Positions 47,504-57,640 of a stretch of 64,000 nucleotides of DNA are shown here, piece after piece (the first letter of the stretch is position 1; every line of letters begins with the position of its first letter). The notes beneath the pieces are model-generated. The model was not told the DNA's origin. It made no database searches and saw only the letters and a program-made list of their open reading frames with translations. The stretch comes from Aristolochia californica (Eukaryota; Streptophyta; Magnoliopsida; Piperales; Aristolochiaceae), in assembly GCA_029961685.1 (NCBI GenBank), contig JARWKL010000007.1:558001-622000 (forward strand), read 5' to 3'. The position numbers and the translations under genes are program-made.

Positions 47504-48870
47504 TCTAGAGTAGACAAATTCCACTAAACCTTTTCTCTATCCTATCCAATCAATCAGATGACAGGCCGTCCAACAGGCTTTATTAATTCTTGGGCAGCAG
47601 TTCTTTCTTTTTACATGTGCCATTGGTCTTTAATATGTCATATGGTTGTACTGCCATTAAGTTTATTGGCCAAAATAATTCATTCAAATTTCATAATTAA
47701 TTAGTAGGTATTTGTCATCATAAAAATTAACTTAATGAGGATCTGCCCGCCAACAACTAGAGCCCTTTTTCTCTGAGATGACAGCCTTTTTTTTTCAAGC
47801 TGATCCTTAATTAAAACTCTAATCAAGGGTTGGTCAAAAACAAATTAGGGTTTATATCCTTAAAAGAACCAACAAAAGGTAAAAAGATATAAATTATAGA
47901 TCAACTGAGTGATAGGAATATAAAGGAAATGGTAGGAGTAGCAGGGAGAGGAGAGAAAGTAAAGGACTCATGGGACAAGAACCCGACAACTGACCAGATA
48001 GGTGGATTTTCTTATTCATTGTAAGGGACTGACAGGATTAAAAAAAAATTAAAAAAAAAAAAAAAAGGCTCAGAACAGACCAGGTTGAAGGATTTTCTTT
48101 TTCCATGGTTAAGATCTGTCAGGTCGCATAGCATTAACCTCTGTCCTTTGTTTTTCAAGTATTTAGATCTTCCAGTATGCTTACTTGATAACATTTAAAA
48201 AAAAAAATTTAAACTCTGAGAGAGATCCTATAAGAAGAGTTTAATAACACTTTGGGGACAAACAAGACAAAGAGAAAGCCCTAAATACAATGGATGAAAG
48301 AGGTAAGTAACAGCTTCAGAAAGGGATGGCTTAACAGATACTACTCACTCTTAAACAACAGATTCAAAAATGTATGAAACTGGTTTCCTTGAAACTTGGG
48401 GAAGAAAACCTTTTTTTTTTTTTTTTTTTTTTCTTATGAAATCTTTGTTAAAGCATAGATGTTATCTAATCCATTGGCAGATTATATGGAACTGTGACAT
48501 AAAATCATATATCTTATACATAATTTTTTGAAATAGAAGGATAGTTTTGAATTCCAGGTTGTGGCCAGCCAAAGACAAGTCCATTTGAAACAGCTTACTA
48601 TGAAAGGGAAATTCATAAATTTTTCAGCTAACATTGGTGAAGAGAGGAATGCATGCAGTTGAATATTTGAAATTGAACGGATATTTTGGTGTACTCTTTC
48701 TCTTATCTATTACTCGAATCTTTTTCCATCTACGGCAAACTCTGCCATGAAAGAGCTTTGAGCAAAAGGTGCTGGAATACAATGGGTGGGTGGGTCCCTT
48801 GGTGCCGCCCATTTACGTCCTACCTAATTCACAACTGTCCCATTTATTCCTTTCTCCCTAGGCCTCCCTA
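47504..48870. other. Intergenic region upstream of KCS
   Basis: AT-rich DNA with an A-rich run at 48038-48066 and a T run at about 48411-48432. No gene recognised; the distal part may be KCS promoter. Confidence 0.45.
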
Positions 48871-48880
48871 TTTTATATCA
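48871..48880 (+). promoter_or_regulatory. Candidate TATA box of the KCS gene
   Basis: TTTTATATCA about 75 bp before the chosen start codon. A transcription start some 30 bp downstream would exclude the ATG at 48886 and favour 48949. Not proven. Confidence 0.45.
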
Positions 48881-48948
48881 AACCTTTGCAAAGTTTCCCT
48901 CTACATGCAGAAACAATTGCCAGAGAGTCTGTTTTTCATCTGGCAACC

Positions 48949-50409
48949 ATGCTTGCTCTAGTCACAAGGTTTCTGGTTTCCTTTGGTCCCATTCAAGCCA
49001 AGGACTGTCCCCATTTCTTCCTCTTCTTCCTCTTCCCAGCCATCGTCGTCTTGAAACCAGAGGTCATCTCTTCTGGCGCCACCACTTTGGAGTCCATCGC
49101 CTTCTTGCTCGCGATCGTCGTCTACGTTGCGACAGTCTGGTACATTAATCGTCGTCGGTCCGTCCACATCGTTGATTTCACGTGCTACGATCCCCCGAAC
49201 ACTTGCCGGGTTCCGCATGCCGCATTCGAGGAGCATTCCTACCTTTTGTTCCACCGGGAAGAAGAACGTCACCTGGCCGATTTTCACATCCGGGTCTTGC
49301 ACCTCTCAGGTCTCGGCGAGGAGACGGCGCTGCCTCCTTTGACCCACTATGTCCCACTAGACCCCACGTTGGACGCTGCTAGGGAAGAAGCTGAAATGAT
49401 CATGTTCTCCTCCGTCGAGTGCCTGCTGAAGAAGACCAGAGTGCAGGCCGAAGAGATCGACGTGGTCATCGTCAATTGCTCTGTGTTCGCCCCGAATCCG
49501 TCGCTGGCCGACATGCTGGTAAACAAGTTCCAGTTTCGGGAAGATGTCAAGTGCATCAACCTGTCCGGGATGGGCTGCAGTGCTGAGTTCGTAGCTCTGG
49601 ATGCTGCTCGGGCTCACCTCCAGGTGCACCATGAATCACGGGCTTTGGTGGTGAGTGCAGAGATCATCACCCCAATCTGCTACTCCGGGAAGGATCGTTC
49701 CATGATGGTTTCCAATTGCCTATTCAGAATGGGTGGTGCTGCAGTCCTGCTCTCCAACCGGTCTGCCGACCGGGCCCGGTCCAAATATTCTCTGAATCAT
49801 TTGGTCCGGACCCATATAGGGGCAGACGACAACGCCTTCAACTGTGTAGGGCTGAGGGAAGACAACGAAGGCCAGCTGGGGATGATGCTCTCCAAGGATC
49901 TCCCACGGAATGCTGCAAAGGCCCTGGAGATAAATATCAGAATGTTTGGCCCCATTGTTCTTCCCATCTCTGAGAAGCTTCGGTATGTGCTCAACCTACT
50001 GGTACGTAAGCTGTACAACCCTAAACGGGCACCTTATGTGCCCAACTTCAAGCAGGTGTTTGATCACTTCTGCATCCACGCCGGCGGTGTTCCACTCATC
50101 GATCAGATAGAGAAGAGCCTCCGCTTGATGCCTCTTGACGTCGAAGCTTCCCGAATGACGCTATACCGTATAGGCAACACTTCATCGTCGTCAGTCTGGT
50201 ACGAGCTCAGTTACATTGAGGCCAAGGGGAGAATGAAGAAGGGTGATAGGGTGTGGCAGATTGCCTTGGGCGGAGGGTTCAAGTGTATCAGTGCTGACTG
50301 GAAATGTAACCGTAGTATCTCTCCGGAAAGTATCACCGATGGTCCTTGGCCTCATTGCATACACAAGCTCCCAGTGGAACTGCACAAGATCCAAGGCCCG
50401 ACTACTTAA
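48949..50409 (+). CDS. 3-ketoacyl-CoA synthase (fatty acid elongase condensing enzyme)
   Basis: A single-exon frame of 486 aa, in the usual KCS range. It condenses malonyl-CoA with long-chain acyl-CoA in the ER elongase, supplying very-long-chain fatty acids for wax, suberin or sphingolipid. Two hydrophobic N-terminal segments (about residues 22-35 and 50-66) fit the ER anchors. VDFTCYDPP opens the FAE1/CUT1 domain. The catalytic Cys (about 210) lies in INLSGMGCSAE; the His (about 377) in FCIHAGG; the Asn (about 410) in GNTSSSS. All three are present. The residue after CSA is Glu where I expect Gly. I chose the ATG at 48949 because the protein then starts just before the first membrane segment; an in-frame ATG at 48886 adds 21 residues. 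Its subgroup is uncertain, perhaps near KCS12/KCS19. A copia LTR starts 115 bp after the stop. Confidence 0.92.
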   Translation: MLALVTRFLVSFGPIQAKDCPHFFLFFLFPAIVVLKPEVISSGATTLESIAFLLAIVVYVATVWYINRRRSVHIVDFTCYDPPNTCRVPHAAFEEHSYLLFHREEERHLADFHIRVLHLSGLGEETALPPLTHYVPLDPTLDAAREEAEMIMFSSVECLLKKTRVQAEEIDVVIVNCSVFAPNPSLADMLVNKFQFREDVKCINLSGMGCSAEFVALDAARAHLQVHHESRALVVSAEIITPICYSGKDRSMMVSNCLFRMGGAAVLLSNRSADRARSKYSLNHLVRTHIGADDNAFNCVGLREDNEGQLGMMLSKDLPRNAAKALEINIRMFGPIVLPISEKLRYVLNLLVRKLYNPKRAPYVPNFKQVFDHFCIHAGGVPLIDQIEKSLRLMPLDVEASRMTLYRIGNTSSSSVWYELSYIEAKGRMKKGDRVWQIALGGGFKCISADWKCNRSISPESITDGPWPHCIHKLPVELHKIQGPTT

Positions 50410-50523
50410 AATTGTCTTCCAATTTTCATCTTTCTATTACTCGATTCTGAAAGTGTATTTTAATTTTACGTCGAGATGGAGTGAACAACCTCAACCCATC
50501 TCGGAAGAGGATGGTTGTGTGTA

Positions 50524-53500
50524 TGTTAAAGAAGAAGGATTCTACCCTATGTAGCTATACATGTCGTAAGTGTAATTTTTACATATTTCAGCACTTAAGC
50601 GTATGGGTATATTTGTTCGTCTGTATTGTTTTCTCTCATTATAAATAAAGAGTAAGAGAGAGTGCTAGATTACGCAAGTAGGCACTCTCTTCTTTTGGTG
50701 ATTATTTTTCTTTCTCTACACTTCCCTTCTCTAAACCCTAGTTTTTCTACTTCATCTTTCTTCTTCTTCTTCTCAACTCTTATCCATCTTCTCTTCTTAC
50801 CTTCAAGATATGAAACCCTAGAATCTTACATGGTACCAGAGCAGAAGTTCTACGGTTTCATGGAGATGCTCTCAAACAAAAAAGGAGAAATCAAAAAAGA
50901 AGCAAAAACAAGCCTCACTCAAGGCATGTAAGAACAATTTGAAGGCAAAAAGATTCATCTTTCCATACACTAGCTAGATGAATACAACAGGGTCCTTGGT
51001 TTTTTCGAAAAATTTAACTTGTTTATTGAATCATTGATTGTTAAATTGAGTTCTGAAATTTCAAAATGTTTCTTCAGAGTTTAGCCTTCTAACTCCTACT
51101 CGTCTTCTAATTCCTTGTTTCGTGCAATCTTCATTCCTTCATAAATTTGTGATGTTTTATGTAAAAAATCAATCTCAGAAATTTGAAAACTGCCCTTGAA
51201 GGGTCTTCTAAAATTCATCTCAGTTTGATACATGTTCCTCGTTTTGTAGCATGAAACTCTAAATTATGATTTGGTGATATTTCTCTTGTTAGTTCTTCTA
51301 TATCTTGAGGTTTTATACTTGTTTTTTTCTCGGCCAATATTTTGTGCCTCCCTAACTGTTCTTTTGTTGCTTAATCCTAGCTCACCCATGTTTTTTATAT
51401 GTCTTTCCATATATTCAACTAAAATTCTAGTCTTAGTTGGCTGGTATTATACATGCACGTGAGTGTACATGTATGAATATTAGGAAAGGTTGCTGAATTC
51501 TGAAGTGTTTATTCACTATATTTGCTGAATTTCTTTTGCTCTTAGCTAATTGTTATCCTACTTTGTCAAGTATTCTATTTAATTTTCTAAAAGGTTTGAG
51601 AGTCTAGTCAAGCATGGCTGAAAATCCAATGAATGAATACCCAAGCAAGTCTCACAATTCTTTTGGTGATTTCAGAAAATATAATTTTTTTAAAAATCAC
51701 TAATATTTCTCTTTAGGGTTTATCCAATTACCCTTCATGGTCAGAATCGAAGAAACATTTTTTGATTCCCAGATATCTTGGTGGATATCTGACCCAGTCA
51801 CCTCCGCTTATTAGTGAAGAAGATTCTTCCTACAAAAGATAGTTGATGGAAGACGCTCTTCTTATAATTTGGTTCATTAATAGTTTGAAAGAACCAATTG
51901 CCAACAATGTTGATCACTTGGATACCACCAAGGACATTTGGAAAAGTTGTGCTAAATTATATTCCATACATGTTAGTCTTTAAAAACTTTATGATATTTT
52001 TAAGGAAATTTATATGACCAAGCAAGGTGACAATCTTAATGATTAATATTTACTCGGTTCAAAGGACTTTTCTAAGAATCAAAACTTGTTGAGCTTTATT
52101 CAGATGTTGCTACTCAAGAACAACAACAAGAAGCCCTTGTTACAGTCATCTACATTTGCCAATTTAAAGCCATACCTTGATGTTGCAAAGTCAGAAATTC
52201 TAGTTCCACAAACAAACCTTCAATTGATGATGTTTGTGCAACCATGCTCTGAATTCAAGTTGAAGGACCTGATTCACCACTTGAATAGTTAGAAAGTTAC
52301 TGCCATGTTCTCCCAAGTGAAGGGGGGAGGTACTTATGGTAGAGGTAGAGGAAGCAGGAGCTGTGGACGGGGAAGAGGAACAAGTAGTGGTGATTCTACT
52401 TCTAGAATAGGGAATGGTAATGGCTCTTCCTCCAGAATATGCACTTATTGTGGTCTCTATAATAGTATAATAGAGAACTGATGGAACTTGCATGGCAAAC
52501 TGGAATTTTTCAAAGCTAATCAAGCCTCTAATTCTACATATGAAGTAAACAAGGCCCTACAAAATCCTTCAAGAGTAAGGTAACTTTAACAGAAGAATAT
52601 TATGTTAAAAGGTATGATGACTTCTTCCACTACTGCCCCTACTACTATAGTTGCCAGTACAAGTATATTTCTTTTTTTCTCATGTGGTAGTCCTTCATTT
52701 TGAATCATTGCTTTTGGAGCCTCTGAACATCTTACCCATAAAATTTGAAATTTGTCTTATCTCTCTCCTTGTACAATGAATTGATTTGTTTCCATTGTCG
52801 ATGAATCTCAAACCAAAGTACAAGATGTGGATACATCCACCTTGAGTCCTTCATTATCTCTTTTGAATGTCCTATTTGTTTCTCGAATTCTATTAGTCTT
52901 AGGTCTCTTAGTCAATTAACAAAGAAACTCAATTATTTTGTAATTTTTTTCTGTCTTTGTGTTTTTTATGACATCCATACGAAGCTAGTGATTGGTGTAG
53001 TCCATGAGAGAGGAGACCTTTATTTCTTTGATAATTAAATAGGTTCAGTACAAGTCTTATCAAATCAATACGCAATATAATGCATAATCAACTTGGTCAT
53101 CCCTCCTTGCCAAAACTATAATATCTTTTTGCTCCTTTAAAATCTCTCACAATTCTACCTTGTAAATTTTGTGAGTTGGGTAAACACCATAGAACAGATT
53201 TTTCTCCTAAAGTTCATAAATTTAGCACAATACCTTTTTCATTAGTACATTCAGATGTTTGGGGACCAGTTCATGTTAAAAATATTACTCAATTCAAGTA
53301 ATTTGGTATATTTGTGGATGATTATTCTCGTGTTACATGACTTTAGTTGATGAAAGAATGGTTAAAAGTTTTACCCATATTTGAATCCTTCGTACTATAG
53401 TTCACACACAATTTGATATAAAAGTGTAAATGTTTTGATCTGATGATTCCAATATCTCTCATCTCAATCTAGACTCTTTCTAAGGGGAATGATTCAACCA

Positions 53501-53756
53501 ATATCATGTGTTTATTCCCCTAAACAAAATGGTGTGGATGAAAGAAAAAACAAACACCTATTAGAAGTTGCCCGAGCACTTATATTGTCCATTAATGTTC
53601 TCTAGTTTTATTTGCCATATACATCTGTATATCATGCTTTCTTATAAATTGTATGCCCTCTAGTGTTGTCAATGGAACAACTCATTTTTTCTAGTGTGGA
53701 TCCTTCCCCTTTACCTACTCGAGTATTGGGTAGTATATATTTTTTGCATAAGTTAT
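50524..53756 (+). mobile_element. Ty1/copia element, 3' part cut off by another LTR element
   Basis: The 5' LTR is about 50524-50830, starting TGTTAAAGAAGAAGG and ending TCTTACA, followed by the primer-binding site TGGTACCAGAGC (50831-50842). Gag and integrase remnants follow. At 53757 another LTR begins, preceded by GTTAT. No matching 3' LTR was found in the window. Confidence 0.78.
51614..53756 (+). pseudogene. Copia gag-integrase remnant
   Basis: Gag starts MAENPMNEYPSKSHNS at 51614 and is soon frameshifted. WFINSLKEPIANNVDHLDTT (51870-51930) and a KQGDNLND segment are the gag core. A Gly/Arg-rich stretch (52320-52400) precedes a decayed zinc knuckle CTYCGLYN and NLHGKLEFF (52440-52510). 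Integrase traces are CKFCELGKHHRTDFSP (53161-53210), VHSDVWGPVH (53250-53280) and a PLNKMVW form of the usual PQQNGVAER segment (53520). Many stops. Confidence 0.75.
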
Positions 53757-54900
53757 TGTTGAAGAGGAGATATGGAAGAGTCTCACATGACTCTCACAAG
53801 AAGTCTCATAGAACCAAAATTAATATGGTGAAGTGCTACAGGAGTCTCACAGGAGGAGGTCTCACAAAAAGAGTCTCAATTAAAAGTATTTTAGTTATGT
53901 TAGTCTTTTATTTATGTTTAGTTGTTCAATTATTTTAGGACTTATCTTTTAGTGTTTAACTTTAGGTGTAACTAGGTAGTTTAATTTTAATTGGATTCTA
54001 CTTGTTTTCTCTCTTATAAATAGAGGTTCATAGTACTCAAATTACATCATGTCAATGAATTTTTTTAATTTTTCAATAATTACATCAAATAGGGTTCTAT
54101 GACTTGACTCAGTTAACCCACAGAGATAATGTGATATTTTTCTGATCTATTATCTTTAATAGCTTAAGTTCGTATTCTATCTTTTTTCTTTTTATCATGT
54201 CCCTGTACTCGTTGTTTTCTTGGTGTTCGTAACTCCATAAAAAACTTTTCATAGTGTAAATTATATATTGGCAGAAGTATCTTTGATTCTACTTTCCAAC
54301 ATAAAAAGAATTTTGGTAATTGGAGTTTTTTACAAAGTGAAATCAATATTTGAAGCAGCAAAGGTCAGACAACAAGTGAGGTTCGATCAGCAGCAAAAAT
54401 ATTCTACTTTTGAGGTATTTTATTCTATCAAGAACGAAACTTTAGACGGAGAATTGTATGTCCAAAGATAGATTTTTAAGTATATTTTCTTACTTGTTAA
54501 ACCAATTCTCAATTTGAGGTTTATAGAGGGAGATATCAATATCGAAAGAGTCATTGGTCATGTTAGCAAAGAAGAAAGTGTACTCAATTCGGCCAGATTA
54601 CAAAGTATGAAATCTATCAAATTCTCTCTCAAAAGAAGTATATTTTATAAAGAAAAAATATTCTAGAATGAAAGGTATCAATCAAAGTCTAGTTTCATAA
54701 GGAGAAAATTTTATGTCAATCTGATCTATATCTAAGGAGATATTTGCATTGGGGTTCGCAACTACCAAGCAAAAAATAAAAAAAATAATGAGGTCATAAA
54801 AGATTCAAGAATGATGCTTTTTATGTAAAATTAGGTATCAAACTAAATCTCTTTGAGTCTAGTTTCTTAAGGACAAAACAATTTGTGATTCTGATCTATA
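53757..54900 (+). mobile_element. LARD-like element, 5' LTR and part of interior
   Basis: The LTR is about 53757-54084. Its first half resembles the LTR at 36504-36891 (TGTTGAAG start, GAGTCTCACAGG words), while its second half resembles the LARD LTRs at 30621-35816 (GACTTATCTTTTAGTGTT, then TTATAAATAGAGGTTCAT). After it, AACCCACAGAGATAATG and the region around 54340-54440 (GCAAAGGTCAGAC, GAGGTATTTTATTCTATCAA) match the reverse complement of the LARD interiors near 33000-33310. The right end is not clear; 54900 is an estimate. Confidence 0.6.
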
Positions 54901-56438
54901 TTGTGGGAGATATTTATATGGAAGTACTAAAGGTCAGTTCTGCCAAAAATCTCTCCTTTTCCTATGATCTTTCCATGCATTGGTGTGAATTGAGTTTTCT
55001 TTTCTCCTAGAATCCTAGTTTTTTAGCTAAATTTATCTTCTAATCGGAGAGTTTTGGTCAGAATTAATTACTCAAAGGAAAAGAGAAAAGAGGAGAGATG
55101 AAGGGAGAGGAGAGGTGTTAGGGGACTAATTTGTGAGGGGAAAGAGAGACAATAGAGACTTTGGAAAAGGTTTGATGGATTTTTTCTTCAACCAATACCC
55201 CTATTTATACTTTTTCTAATGCATTATTTGGGAAACTATTCAATCTATTAGGGTTCTGTAATTACATAAATTAAGAAGATGTCCTAGGAGATTGAGAGAT
55301 TACATCAATCGAAGAGAGATTCTATGAGTTTAAAAGATTACATCAATCAAAGAAAAAATCTTTCTATTCTAACAATATTCCATCTTCTATAAGAAAGGCA
55401 AGTATGACTCCAACTTTGATTAGCTCCTTGAGGGGCAAATTTATCTTGTTACCCTTGAGATCCTATTTTCTAGGACTTGGCACCACTTTCTAATTTTTGG
55501 GTAGCGCTACTTTCTATGTTTTTCTTCTTCTTTTCGTTTTCTTCTTCTCTTGTTCTTCTTTTCTTCTCCTTCTACTTTATTGGGGGTAATTTTGGATCTC
55601 TATCAGGATCAAATAGACTCCCATTGATCACGCCATAACATGTATGTAGTGTTAGAAAAGTTAATGGAGATTTGTGTTATAAAGAGGTTACAAACACATA
55701 ATAAGTGTAAGGAGAGGAATTGACAAGTGCCATTTGCACGAAAAATTATTCAGGAGGGAAGAGGTGGGTAAGAGAGGAATGAGGGAGCACCAATGACAGA
55801 AAATTTTAGAGAAAAGGAAGAATCCATAGAGGATAGGAATGCCCAAGGAAAGATTACTTACCATAGGATCTAGATACCATATTGAATGATAATTGAAAGA
55901 GAATTTGACTTTTTAAATAAGTTTTTCTCTCTTATCTTGGATTTATACAAAAAATTACCAATGTCCTTTAGCTTAGGAGATGTTGAGGAATTTGACTTTT
56001 CAAAGATTTGCTCTCCTTAATTTTGGGTAATGCCATCGTAAGAACTCCTAAAATTTTGGCATAGATTTTCTCCCTGATTAGCTTGAGTAGGAAAGTGTTT
56101 GAATTATATCTTTGTTTGGATTTTTAGTTGTCTATGATCATATTTTACTAGCTTTTTCTTCTTCTTTTTCCTTCTATTCCATTTCACAAAGACCCTTTCA
56201 GGGTTTTGAGATGTACTGATTGAAACAGTGAAGTGATTGCATTATTCCTTACATATTGTCAGTCTTCTAAATTAGTGGTTACAAGTCATGAAAATTTTGA
56301 GAAAACAAAATCATTGTGTGTTAGATTTGAACTATGAGGATTGCATATTACTATGGCAATGATTCCTCAATAGATTCACACTAATACTCGCTTAGTAGTG
56401 TGAATGGATTGCATATTACTATGAGTTTGGGTGATTGA
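54901..56438. other. Mixed LTR-element remnants
   Basis: No gene. A minus-strand primer-binding site TGGTATCTAGATCC is readable at about 55866-55879, with LTR-like sequence to its right (55880-56200). A second minus-strand LTR start TGTTAGAATAG lies at about 55366. Neither could be paired. Confidence 0.4.
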
Positions 56439-56864
56439 TGTTGAACTGGATATTTGGGGAAACTCAAAGTTTTGGATCACTTGAAGTGGTTGATCATTTA
56501 GAGGGTGATACTCAATCAAATGAAGAGCATTGATCGATCAATTAAAAAATGATGATCATTCAGAGAGTGTTAGAATGTGTGATTGATTATCCAAAGGGTG
56601 GTGAGTCAGTGTGTTAGTACATGATCAATCATTTGTGCTTAAAAGAGATTCATAAGCTCTTTTTGTATAAATTAGTAAAATTTTCTTGAGTAAGGGTTAT
56701 TGGGCAATGACTACAAATAAGGGAATATCGATAAAAAAAATATCTTCTATTCTGGTTTGTGCTTATTTATCATTTTCCTTGTTTTCAATTTTTCATATAA
56801 GTGCTTAGTTTTAATTATAAAAATACCAATTCACTCCCCTCTTGAGAAGCCATCTAGGCCAACA
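56439..56864 (-). repeat. Palindrome-rich large LTR, copy C (short)
   Basis: On the minus strand it starts TGTTGGCCTAGATGGC at 56864 and shares the CTCAAGAGGGG block with copy B. It keeps one exact TGATCGATCA (56531) and several near copies. It is much shorter than copy B; the left end is approximate. Confidence 0.5.
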
Positions 56865-56869
56865 TATGG

Positions 56870-57640
56870 AGTCCATATGAGTTGTTCGTTGTAATGTTGT
56901 TTACAAAATATTAAAGGATTTGAAACAATTACGTGGGAAAGGATTAGAGTATAAACTTAATAGAAATCTTGAGATTAAGGGTTTTCCTGATGCTGAATAT
57001 ATTTTCTAAAGTAGACAGATGGTCTACTAGTGGTTTTTGTGCACTTGTTGGCGGGAATTTAGTTACATAGAAAAGTAAGAAACAAACAAAGGTTTCTTAG
57101 TCTAGTGTAGAAGCAGAGTACATGACTATGGCTCATATAGCTTGTGAGTTTCTGTAGGTAAAATCTTTAGTTGAGGAGTTTGGGTTCTCAATATTAGTGC
57201 CAACGACAATGGGCTGTGACAATTAAGCTGCTAATCTTACCGTAAGTAATCCAATGTTTCACGAGAGAACTAAACATGTCGAAGTAGACTGTCCTTTATT
57301 TGAGATGCGGTATTGAGTAACAAGATTTATATTCCATGTGTTATATCCTATGAGTAGTTGAGTGATTTATTTAAAAAAAAGTTTTTAAGAAGGTTTTTAG
57401 TTATTTATGTAACACGTTATGGTTAGTTATTTATTGCACAACTTGAGGGGGAGTTTTAGAGTAATTGCTATATAAATCAAGGGCATTTATATAATCTTTC
57501 CTGCGTAATCTTAGTCTAATATAAAGTGGGTTAAGGGCGTCTTTCACACTAACACGTAAAAGCCTCTTTACCTTCTCTTCTATGTCAATTCTATCTACTA
57601 GGGATTCTTGTTTTTCTTCACGATACAAGGTAAGGTTATT
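56870..57640 (+). mobile_element. Copia RNase H and 3' LTR fragment
   Basis: RNase H traces include GLEYKLNRNLEIKGF (56945-56990), SSVEAEYMTMAHIACEFL (57100-57155) and NPMFHERTKHVEVDCPLFEM (57250-57310). A polypurine tract TTGAGGGGGAG (57442-57452) precedes LTR-like sequence to about 57640. The 5' part is missing. Stops and shifts present. Confidence 0.75.

Noticed and set aside
48886..48948. Longer KCS N-terminus
   Set aside because: It adds a polar 21-residue stretch before the membrane segment and lies only a few bases after a candidate TATA box.
50524..57640. A single full-length copia element
   Set aside because: The LTR-like sequence after 57452 does not resemble the LTR at 50524, and other elements lie between. 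These are parts of at least two copia elements.
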